Assembly: GCA_017407885.1 (NCBI GenBank)
Contig: JAFQVU010000079.1
Location: forward strand, 1-5,317
Reading direction: 5' to 3'
DNA length: 5,317 nt
Origin: Clostridia bacterium
GTDB taxonomy: Bacteria > Bacillota_A > Clostridia > Oscillospirales > CAG-272
This document shows, in pieces, positions 1-5,317 of this stretch (position 1 is its first letter; the number at the start of each line of letters is the position of its first letter). The notes beneath the pieces were generated by a model. The model had not been told where the DNA came from, searched no databases, and worked only from the letters and a program-made list of their open reading frames with translations. Made by a program: the position numbers and the translations under genes.

Positions 1-1
1 T

Positions 2-181
2 TGCGAAAAGGCATGCAAGCATGACGCGATACACGTTTCGGGCGGTGTCGCGGCTATCGACTACGATAAATGTGTACAGTGCGGCGACTGCGTTGCAAAA
101 TGTCCGAGAAAGATAATATGGTCGGACAAATCACAACGTGTCAGCATCACGATTGAACCTGAAAAGATTGAGGCTATCTGA
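2..181 (+). CDS. rnfB: RnfB-like electron transport complex subunit B, C-terminal fragment (5' end outside window)
   Basis: Only the last 59 codons are present, read in frame from base 2 to the TGA at 179-181. The fragment begins inside one iron-sulfur motif, showing its last two cysteines as CEKAC. A complete second motif, CVQCGDCVAKCP, follows about 20 residues later, and the tail runs KII...EPEKIEAI. The linker between the motifs, DAIHVSGGVAAIDYDKC, is the usual spacing of a 2[4Fe-4S] bacterial ferredoxin domain and resembles the end of clostridial RnfB. RnfB is the ferredoxin-like subunit that feeds electrons from reduced ferredoxin into the membrane-bound, ion-pumping ferredoxin:NAD+ oxidoreductase. 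It is commonly the last gene of the rnf operon, which agrees with the hairpin just after the stop. Because the N-terminal membrane anchor and the other clusters lie outside the window, another polyferredoxin remains possible. Confidence 0.78.
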   Translation, partial: CEKACKHDAIHVSGGVAAIDYDKCVQCGDCVAKCPRKIIWSDKSQRVSITIEPEKIEAI

Positions 182-186
182 TAAAT

Positions 187-218
187 ATTGGGTGCGGTAC
201 AGATGTGCGGCACCCAAT
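187..218 (+). terminator. Stem-loop after the rnfB-like gene; probable weak terminator or attenuator
   Basis: A perfect 9-bp outer stem (ATTGGGTGC at 187-195 with GCACCCAAT at 210-218) encloses a G/G mismatch. Inside it is a further 4-bp stem (GTAC 197-200 with GTGC 205-208, one G-T pair) closed by the loop AGAT. It starts five bases after the stop codon, as expected for an intrinsic terminator of the upstream operon. The downstream run CGTTACGTTTAATG is a poor U-tract, so termination may be incomplete. I see no clear promoter between this hairpin and the next gene at 244, so partial read-through from the rnf side would be one way to transcribe it. Confidence 0.65.
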
Positions 219-243
219 CGTTACGTTTAATGAGAGAATTTTT

Positions 244-768
244 ATGATAAATCTATATCTCGCATCTTGCACAAAAACCACCGAGCATGAGGTAGGAACG
301 GCGCTCTCCAAACATGCGCTTAATGCCACGTTCGGACAATCGGCAGAGCTTTTGCACGGTGAGCGCGGCAAGCCGTATTTTGATATTTACGGAGTATACG
401 TGAGCATATCACATTCAAACGGACTGTGTCTTGCGGCAATTTCGGACACCGAAATCGGTGCGGACATTGAATATATGCAGCCGAAAAACGAACGTATACT
501 GCGTCTTGCTGAGCGCTATTTCACGCCTGATGAAGCCGCATATGTACGCGAATCGCCCAATGAGCGTTTTTATGCTGTTTGGTGCGCCAAGGAAAGTTAT
601 ATAAAATATACGGGCGAGGGATTTTCGCGTCCGCTTTCATCCTTTTCGGTGCTTAAATCCGAGCTTTGCTTCTCACATTTTACCATAGACGGATATGCAG
701 TATGTGTCTGCTCGCGTGAGAGCGCTGACACGCCGCCGGTGTTTATTGAAAATGCGGAACTCGAATGA
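244..768 (+). CDS. 4'-phosphopantetheinyl transferase superfamily protein (Sfp-like)
   Basis: This 174-residue protein is predicted to transfer the phosphopantetheine arm of CoA to a conserved serine of acyl or peptidyl carrier proteins in the cytoplasm. Family motifs appear in order: GKPYF (42-46), the SISHS motif (54-58), the metal-binding IGADIE (D74, E76), and WCAKESYIKYTGEG (W113, K116, E117, K121). The length is between that of short AcpS (about 120) and Sfp (about 225), so this is a compact Sfp/AcpT-type enzyme. The ATG at 244 is chosen because GAGAG at 232-236 lies 7 bases upstream. The in-frame GTG at 205 lies inside the hairpin and has no ribosome binding site. A pseudouridine synthase follows 24 bases downstream, probably co-transcribed. 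No carrier protein, fatty-acid, polyketide or peptide synthetase gene is in the window, so the substrate is unknown. Confidence 0.88.
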   Translation: MINLYLASCTKTTEHEVGTALSKHALNATFGQSAELLHGERGKPYFDIYGVYVSISHSNGLCLAAISDTEIGADIEYMQPKNERILRLAERYFTPDEAAYVRESPNERFYAVWCAKESYIKYTGEGFSRPLSSFSVLKSELCFSHFTIDGYAVCVCSRESADTPPVFIENAELE

Positions 769-792
769 TAAATTTCACAGAATGGAGCAGTT

Positions 793-1749
793 ATGCGAAC
801 ACTTTATATAAAAGAAAATGACGCAGGTCAGCGACTCGATAAATTCCTCTCAAAAGCAGTAAAAGCACTGCCAAAATCGCTGATGTACAAGTGCATACGC
901 ACAAAAAAAATAAAGGTCAACAGAAAGCGCACCGAGATAAGCTATATTCTGAATGAAGGAGATACGGTGGAGCTTTTTATCTCCGAGGAGTTTTTTGCAG
1001 AGCGAGCAGCTGAAGAGGCGTTCATGAAGCTCACACCGAGGCTCGATATAATATACGAAGACAACAATATCATGCTGCTCGATAAGCGCCCCGGACTTAT
1101 TGTACACTCGGACGACAACGAAGATGTCAACACGCTGATAAGCCATGTCAAGGCATATCTTTACCGCAAAGGGGAATACAAACCGGAAGACGAGCAGTCG
1201 TTTGCACCTGCGCTGTGCAACCGTATAGACCGCAATACCGGCGGTATAGTCATCGCGGCTAAGAACGCTGAGGCACTTCGTGTGATGAATGATAAAATAA
1301 AGAACGATGAACTCTCAAAATTCTATCTGTGTGCGGTACACGGACATCTTCCGAAAAAGGCTGATACATTAAGGGGATATTTGCACAAGGACTCATCAAA
1401 CAATATCGTTGACATAATAACTTCTCCGCGCCCGGGATATAAGGAGATAATAACAAAATACCGCGTGCTTGACCAAAAGCACGGATTCTCCCTCGTCGAG
1501 GTTGAGCTTGTAACCGGACGCACCCATCAGATCCGTGCGCATTTTTCTTCAATCGGGCATCCTCTGCTCGGAGACGGGAAATACGGCGTGAACCGTGATG
1601 ACAAAAAGCTTGGCTACAAATTCCAGGCGCTCTATTCGTACAGACTTGAATTCCACTTTAAAACTAAGGGGACTGCGCTTGATTACCTTGACGGGAAAGT
1701 ATTTTTTGCCAACCGCGACAAGATATGGTTTCTGCAGGAATTCAGATAA
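793..1749 (+). CDS. RluA-family pseudouridine synthase with N-terminal S4 domain
   Basis: This 318-residue protein is predicted to isomerise uridine to pseudouridine in structured RNA, most likely 23S rRNA as in RluC/RluD. An S4 RNA-binding domain occupies roughly residues 12-62 (AGQRLDKFLSKAV, then KIKVNRKR and a GDTVEL strand). The catalytic domain starts near residue 85 with IIYEDNNIMLLDKRPGLIVH. The active-site motif is NRIDRNTGG (143-151) with catalytic Asp146, where many relatives have HRLDxxTSG. The second conserved signature, GRTHQIRAHF, is at 242-251, followed by GHPLLGDGKYG. The start ATG has GGAG at 784-787, 5 bases upstream. The gene lies 24 bases after the phosphopantetheinyl transferase in the same orientation, so it is probably the second gene of that unit. 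The target uridine cannot be assigned from sequence alone. There is no sign of truncation. Confidence 0.93.
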   Translation: MRTLYIKENDAGQRLDKFLSKAVKALPKSLMYKCIRTKKIKVNRKRTEISYILNEGDTVELFISEEFFAERAAEEAFMKLTPRLDIIYEDNNIMLLDKRPGLIVHSDDNEDVNTLISHVKAYLYRKGEYKPEDEQSFAPALCNRIDRNTGGIVIAAKNAEALRVMNDKIKNDELSKFYLCAVHGHLPKKADTLRGYLHKDSSNNIVDIITSPRPGYKEIITKYRVLDQKHGFSLVEVELVTGRTHQIRAHFSSIGHPLLGDGKYGVNRDDKKLGYKFQALYSYRLEFHFKTKGTALDYLDGKVFFANRDKIWFLQEFR

Positions 1750-1784
1750 TATCTTATTTATATTTACAGATATCACGTTTCTTG

Positions 1785-1812
1785 TTCACAGTATTGTGAT
1801 AGAATATATAAT
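1785..1812 (+). promoter_or_regulatory. Probable sigma-A-type promoter for the LtaS-like gene, with a small internal palindrome
   Basis: TTCACA (1785-1790, 5 of 6 to TTGACA) and a consensus TATAAT (1807-1812) are separated by 16 bases, in an AT-rich stretch 39-66 bases before the gene start. The repeat TCACA-GTAT-TGTGA (1786-1799) overlaps the -35 box and spacer, where a repressor could bind; an operator role is inference. No convincing terminator for the preceding pseudouridine synthase gene is seen between 1750 and 1785, so some read-through into this gene is possible. Confidence 0.6.
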
Positions 1813-1850
1813 ATCGTAATTTGTCGTTTACCGAAAGGATGATTTTATAT

Positions 1851-3866
1851 ATGCAAAAAATCCTCACTGCCGCCGCAAAGCCGTTTAAATGGTTCACAAA
1901 TGCCCCCTTGCGTTTCACCTTGCCAACACTTGCGGTACTATCCATAGTAATGAATCTCATACTTGAGATATGCCAAAGAAAATCGCTCGGAGCTGCTTTC
2001 GGGCTCATGTTTACATCTCCGCTTATTTTTCTTGCAAACGCAATAATAATATTCGCAACCTTCTCTCTCTGCCTTTTGGTAAAGAGACGTATTGCACTTT
2101 TAACGCTATTTGTCGTTTTATGGGCAGCGCTCGGCATCACAAACGCAATTATACTAACCTACCGCTCGTCCCCCCTCTCCGCGATAGACTTCCTTATTAT
2201 CAAGGATGGTATAAATGTGATGGGCGCGTATTTCAGCACAATCCAGATCGTACTTCTCGGTGCACTTATAGTTGCAGTAATTGCCCTCATTGTTCTGCTG
2301 TTTATAAAATGCCCTCGCTGTAAGGTCAACTACTTGAGATCATTCATATGCGTATGTACAGCCGCATTTCTCTGCGTTCTTGTAATTCTTTTGGAAACAT
2401 TCATCTCTTCCCCGTCAAGCGAGCTTATGACTACATACAATGAGCAAGGTTTCGCGTACTGTTTCACACGCAGCATCTTTGTGCACGGCATTGACCGTCC
2501 CGATGATGCTCTCAAAGACAAAACAAATGAGTTTATGGATAAGCTTTCGGGAGAAAAGAACAACGATATCCCTGCAAATCAAGATGAGCTATCATCCCCG
2601 AATATTGTCGTTGTACAGCTCGAGTCATTCTTCGATGTGAAATACATTAAGGATATAGAGTTTTCAAGGGATCCGATACCTAATTTCACCGCACTAAAGG
2701 ACGATGGTATCTCCGGATTTCTGCAGGTTGCCCACATCGGCGGCGGCACGGCAAATGTCGAGTTTGAATTTCTGACCGGTATGAACCTTAATCACTTCGG
2801 TCTCGGTGAGTTCCCGTACACAACAGTCCTTAAAAACCGCGCCTGCGAGACTCTCGCGGCAAATCTCAAAACGCTCGATTACACATCGCACGCAATACAC
2901 AACCATATTGCTACATTCTACGGCAGAAATACCGTCTATCCCTACCTCGGCTTTGATACCTTCACATCTATTGAGATGATGGAAGAAACAAGGCGCAATA
3001 TCCTCGGATGGGCAAGTGATTCGATACTCGTCGGCGAGATCGAATCCGCGCTCGATTCTACTGAAGGTCAGGATTTCGTATTTACCGTAAGTGTTCAGGG
3101 CCACGGCGGTTATCCCGATCATTCGGTAGCCCATGTAGTCCCCCCGACAGAGGATGATGTTGATATATACGGGTTTGAAGACGAAAAAGTATATTGGCAG
3201 TATCATTTCTACTGTAATCTGATACGCCAGATGGACGACGCTGTAGGCGCAATATGTGATATGCTTGAAGAACGCGGAGAGCCGTATGTTCTCGTATTAT
3301 ACGGCGATCATCTGCCGGCGATTCCGCTTACACGTGAGCAGCTCGAAAACGATGACATGTATCAGACCGAGTATGTCATCAAAACCAACATCGAGCTTCC
3401 CGGTGCGGCGAATGTTGATGACATAAACGAGCTTGACCGAAATCTTGAAACCTATCAGCTTTCCGCTTACATTCAGGATCTTCTCGGAATGTCCGTAGGT
3501 GACATCACACTGCTTCATCAGCATGAATTTGACACTGGCGAAATGTATGACGACATGCTCAGCACGCTCGAATATTTACAGCTTTACGAAGACGAAGCTA
3601 TGTACGAACCTGCAAGCATGACATTCGGTACATCCCCCATTACATTTGAATCATACAGTATGTCCGGAAACACGCTTTACATTACCGGTTCAGGCTTCAA
3701 CCGATACAGCAAGGTAAAGATTGACGGAAATCGCCGTGATACTACATTTGTGGATAGTTCAACGCTTGCAGTTGAAAATGTAGTGTTTGATATAGACGAA
3801 ATTGACGTAGTCCAAACCGCCGATGACGGCACAGAACTCGCCTATGCCGTGAAGGTAGCATCATAA
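1851..3866 (+). CDS. LTA synthase (LtaS) family sulfatase-fold phosphoglycerol transferase with extra C-terminal domain
   Basis: This 671-residue membrane enzyme probably moves glycerol phosphate from phosphatidylglycerol to an extracellular acceptor (lipoteichoic-acid backbone or related polymer). Five hydrophobic segments lie near residues 22-40, 47-77, 81-102, 127-152 and 162-185, as in LtaS. The extracellular sulfatase-fold domain starts near 250 (NIVVVQLESF). Likely metal ligands are E258, the nucleophile T300 in GGGTANVEFEFLTG, D486 and H487 in YGDHLPA. H418 (VQGHGGYP) and R359 (FYGRN) are probable substrate-site residues. These match S. aureus LtaS E255, T300, D475/H476, H416 and R356. 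An added beta-rich region, about 590-671, follows the catalytic domain. The ATG at 1851 is chosen because AAAGGA at 1834-1839 lies 11 bases upstream; in-frame TTG 1821 and ATG 1839 lack a ribosome binding site. No AxA-like cleavage site is evident after segment five. A paralogue such as an LTA primase is possible. Confidence 0.9.
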   Translation: MQKILTAAAKPFKWFTNAPLRFTLPTLAVLSIVMNLILEICQRKSLGAAFGLMFTSPLIFLANAIIIFATFSLCLLVKRRIALLTLFVVLWAALGITNAIILTYRSSPLSAIDFLIIKDGINVMGAYFSTIQIVLLGALIVAVIALIVLLFIKCPRCKVNYLRSFICVCTAAFLCVLVILLETFISSPSSELMTTYNEQGFAYCFTRSIFVHGIDRPDDALKDKTNEFMDKLSGEKNNDIPANQDELSSPNIVVVQLESFFDVKYIKDIEFSRDPIPNFTALKDDGISGFLQVAHIGGGTANVEFEFLTGMNLNHFGLGEFPYTTVLKNRACETLAANLKTLDYTSHAIHNHIATFYGRNTVYPYLGFDTFTSIEMMEETRRNILGWASDSILVGEIESALDSTEGQDFVFTVSVQGHGGYPDHSVAHVVPPTEDDVDIYGFEDEKVYWQYHFYCNLIRQMDDAVGAICDMLEERGEPYVLVLYGDHLPAIPLTREQLENDDMYQTEYVIKTNIELPGAANVDDINELDRNLETYQLSAYIQDLLGMSVGDITLLHQHEFDTGEMYDDMLSTLEYLQLYEDEAMYEPASMTFGTSPITFESYSMSGNTLYITGSGFNRYSKVKIDGNRRDTTFVDSSTLAVENVVFDIDEIDVVQTADDGTELAYAVKVAS

Positions 3867-3872
3867 CAAAGA

Positions 3873-3910
3873 AACACCCACTTGCGATTAATATGCAAGT
3901 GGGTGTTATT
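3873..3910. terminator. Bidirectional intrinsic terminator between convergent genes
   Basis: AACACCCACTTGC (3873-3885) pairs perfectly with GCAAGTGGGTGTT (3895-3907), giving a 13-bp stem around a 9-base AT-rich loop. On the plus strand the stem runs into ATTTTGAT. On the minus strand it is followed by TTTCTTTGTT. It begins 7 bases after the LtaS-like stop and ends 16 bases from the stop of the opposing antiporter gene, so it can serve both transcripts. Confidence 0.92.
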
Positions 3911-3922
3911 TTGATATATGAT

Positions 3923-5224
3923 TTATTTCTGTTTCGGATGCGGTCCGTGATGCTTACTTGGGATGATACCGCGTGCGCTTGTCTTGTTCTCGGGGATGAT
4001 GTCTCCTGCCTTGGTAAGCGCAATCTTTGTAAAGAGCGGACCTACAAGTTCGAGAATAAGTACCGAGAACAGAACGATATTACGTATCAGTGCACCATCG
4101 TTAAGATCGCTTACTTGAAGCGACATACCGAGCGCAACGCCAGCCTGCGGAAGAAGCGTTATACCGAGATATTTACAAACATTCGGCGAACATTTGGTAA
4201 TCTTCGCGCTGATGCCCGCACCGCCCCACTTACCGATCGCACGCGCGGCAAGGAAGATAACACCGATTAACAGAACCTCCGGCTTCGTGAAAACCGTAAG
4301 ATCAAGTTCTGCTCCAGAAAGGACAAAGAATATTATAAACAGCGGCGTTGTCCAACCGTCAACACGCTCCATAAGCTCCTCGGAGTAGTCGCACATATTG
4401 CAGAACATAGTGCCGAGCATCATGCAGACAAGCAAAGAGGAAAAGCCTATCTCAACCGGTCCCAAGTGGAATTTGAGCATAGAAAGCGCAACCGTGAGAA
4501 ATACAAACGCTATAGCCATCGACATACGCTTGGAACGCGAATGGAAGAAACGTTCGATAAGCGTAAGCAGTACGCCCATAAGTGCACCGAGCGCGAGAGA
4601 TGCTGCAATCTCAATAAGCGGATTTATAACGATAGAGAAAACATTCATAGCCGCATCGGGATTGTCAAGCACACGCGCGATGCTGAGAGATACAGCAAAA
4701 ACTATAAGTCCGACGGCGTCGTCAATTGCAACAATGGGAAGCAGGAGATCGGTAAGCTCACCCTTTGCCTTGTACTGACGTACAACCATCAGCGTTGCCG
4801 CAGGAGCAGTCGCGGTTGCGATAGCACCGAGCACTATTGCCGCAGGTTTTGAAATCGGCAGAACTCCGGTAACAGAAAGCACCAAAAGCACCACGTCAAC
4901 TATAAGTGCCGCAGCGAGTGCCTGGAATATACCGATAAACGTAGCCGCCTTACCGGTCTTTTTAAGCTGTGACAGACGGAATTCGTTGCCTATGGAGAAG
5001 GCGATAAAACCAAGCGCCGCGGTTGAGATAACCGAAAGTCCCTCGATACTCTCATGCGAGGTAAAGCCAAGACCTTCGATGGCAAGCGCGCCAATACAGA
5101 ACGGACCGACAATGATTCCCGCCACAAGATAAGCGGTAACTGCCGGTAATGAAACAAGCTTTGCAACTCTTGAAAGCATAAGTCCAACAAGCATTGCAAA
5201 AGAGATAGAAAGAAGTAAAGTCAT
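3923..5224 (-). CDS. CPA2-family cation:proton antiporter (Kef/NapA-type membrane domain)
   Basis: This 433-residue, very hydrophobic protein with about 12-13 membrane segments is predicted to exchange Na+ or K+ for protons across the cell membrane. Family signatures are visible: LPAVTAYLVAGIIVGP (26-41), GFIAFSIGNEF (72-82), the unwound-helix motif ATATAPAAT (136-144), the ion-binding pair VAIDDAVG (D168, D169), FFVLSGAELDL (299-309), ARAIGKWGG (327-335) and LPQAGVALG (358-366). A double Asp is typical of electrogenic CPA2 members such as NapA, whereas KefB/C have Gln-Asp, so proton-driven Na+ extrusion is plausible but not proven. No TrkA-N/RCK domain follows. The protein ends in a short basic, His-containing tail (SKHHGPHPKQK). 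The ATG at 5224 has GGAAG (complement of 5232-5236) 7 bases upstream. It is convergent with the LtaS-like gene and appears monocistronic within the window. Confidence 0.92.
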   Translation of the reverse strand: MTLLLSISFAMLVGLMLSRVAKLVSLPAVTAYLVAGIIVGPFCIGALAIEGLGFTSHESIEGLSVISTAALGFIAFSIGNEFRLSQLKKTGKAATFIGIFQALAAALIVDVVLLVLSVTGVLPISKPAAIVLGAIATATAPAATLMVVRQYKAKGELTDLLLPIVAIDDAVGLIVFAVSLSIARVLDNPDAAMNVFSIVINPLIEIAASLALGALMGVLLTLIERFFHSRSKRMSMAIAFVFLTVALSMLKFHLGPVEIGFSSLLVCMMLGTMFCNMCDYSEELMERVDGWTTPLFIIFFVLSGAELDLTVFTKPEVLLIGVIFLAARAIGKWGGAGISAKITKCSPNVCKYLGITLLPQAGVALGMSLQVSDLNDGALIRNIVLFSVLILELVGPLFTKIALTKAGDIIPENKTSARGIIPSKHHGPHPKQK

Positions 5225-5279
5225 AGTAACACTTCCGAACTAAAAAATATATTTGCCGCGTACTTACACGACCTATAAT

Positions 5280-5308
5280 ATAGTAGTACGAAATGTGATT
5301 TTTGTCAA
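5280..5308 (-). promoter_or_regulatory. Strong sigma-A-type promoter for the antiporter gene
   Basis: Read on the minus strand, a consensus TTGACA -35 box (5308-5303) is followed after exactly 17 bases by TACTAT (5285-5280) as the -10 box. The AT-rich run TATATTATAG overlaps and continues past it. Transcription would start near 5273, giving an untranslated leader of about 50 bases before the ATG at 5224. The leader shows no obvious riboswitch or terminator-like fold. Bases 5309-5317 are too few to show whether a divergent gene lies to the right. Confidence 0.72.
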
Positions 5309-5317
5309 TAGTTAAAA

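Noticed and set aside
205..243. Upstream in-frame GTG start that would lengthen the phosphopantetheinyl transferase by 13 residues
   Set aside because: The GTG lies in the stem of the hairpin and has no ribosome binding site, while ATG 244 has GAGAG at good spacing and gives the family-typical MINLYLA beginning.
1219..1245. NRIDRNTGG in place of HRLDxxTSG as a possible inactive pseudouridine synthase
   Set aside because: The catalytic Asp and the adjoining Arg are kept and the GRTHQIRAHF motif is intact; variation at the first and last positions is compatible with a functional RluA-family enzyme.
1749..1773. ATATCT ... AGATAT inverted repeat after the pseudouridine synthase stop as a terminator
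   Set aside because: It is only a 6-bp, almost all-AT stem with a 13-base loop, too weak to support an intrinsic terminator.
1821..1850. TTG start adding 10 residues to the LtaS-like protein
   Set aside because: There is no Shine-Dalgarno sequence before 1821 or before ATG 1839, and AAAGGA fits ATG 1851. The extra residues would also sit very close to the predicted transcription start.
2694..3206. 170-residue minus-strand open frame opposite the LtaS-like catalytic domain
   Set aside because: It lies antisense to a clearly conserved enzyme domain, shows no recognisable motif and has no supporting ribosome binding site; it is a shadow frame.
3893..4270. 125-residue plus-strand open frame starting inside the terminator
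   Set aside because: It begins in the loop and stem of the bidirectional terminator and runs antisense to conserved antiporter segments; its composition is not protein-like.
4398..4852. Two overlapping plus-strand open frames of about 126-128 residues
   Set aside because: Both are antisense to the central membrane segments of the antiporter; their low-complexity Ser/Ile/Thr- or Arg/Lys-rich translations are typical of shadow frames.

Overview
The window looks like ordinary chromosomal DNA of a low-to-mid GC Firmicute, most likely an anaerobic gut-type clostridium (Oscillospiraceae/Lachnospiraceae grade). This is an inference from three things: the C-terminal end of an RnfB-like ferredoxin subunit (Rnf energy conservation in anaerobes), a lipoteichoic-acid-synthase family enzyme (Gram-positive envelope), and clostridial-style ribosome binding sites and promoters. 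No mobile element, CRISPR array, tRNA or rRNA is visible.

Layout. Bases 2-181 hold the last 59 codons of a probable rnfB, which is usually the last gene of rnfCDGEAB. A strong stem-loop (187-218) with a poor U-tract follows. A two-gene plus-strand unit comes next: a Sfp/AcpS-superfamily 4'-phosphopantetheinyl transferase (244-768) and, 24 bases later, an RluA-family pseudouridine synthase with an S4 domain (793-1749). A 101-base gap carries a good sigma-A-type promoter for a 671-residue polytopic LtaS-family phosphoglycerol transferase (1851-3866). That protein ends in an extra beta-rich, IPT/TIG-like domain. A perfect 13-bp hairpin at 3873-3907, flanked by T-rich sequence on both strands, separates it from a convergent minus-strand gene (3923-5224). 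This encodes a CPA2-type cation:proton antiporter with no soluble regulatory domain. It is driven from a promoter with a consensus TTGACA -35 box at 5280-5308, near the right edge.

How the genes work together. They form at least three transcription units and do not make up one pathway. Rnf and the antiporter both belong to membrane ion bioenergetics. The phosphopantetheinyl transferase activates carrier proteins, the pseudouridine synthase modifies RNA, and the LtaS-like enzyme builds or modifies an anionic glycerol-phosphate polymer on the outer face of the membrane. The most distinctive point is the C-terminal domain appended to the LtaS-like protein. I see no convincing new multi-gene system.
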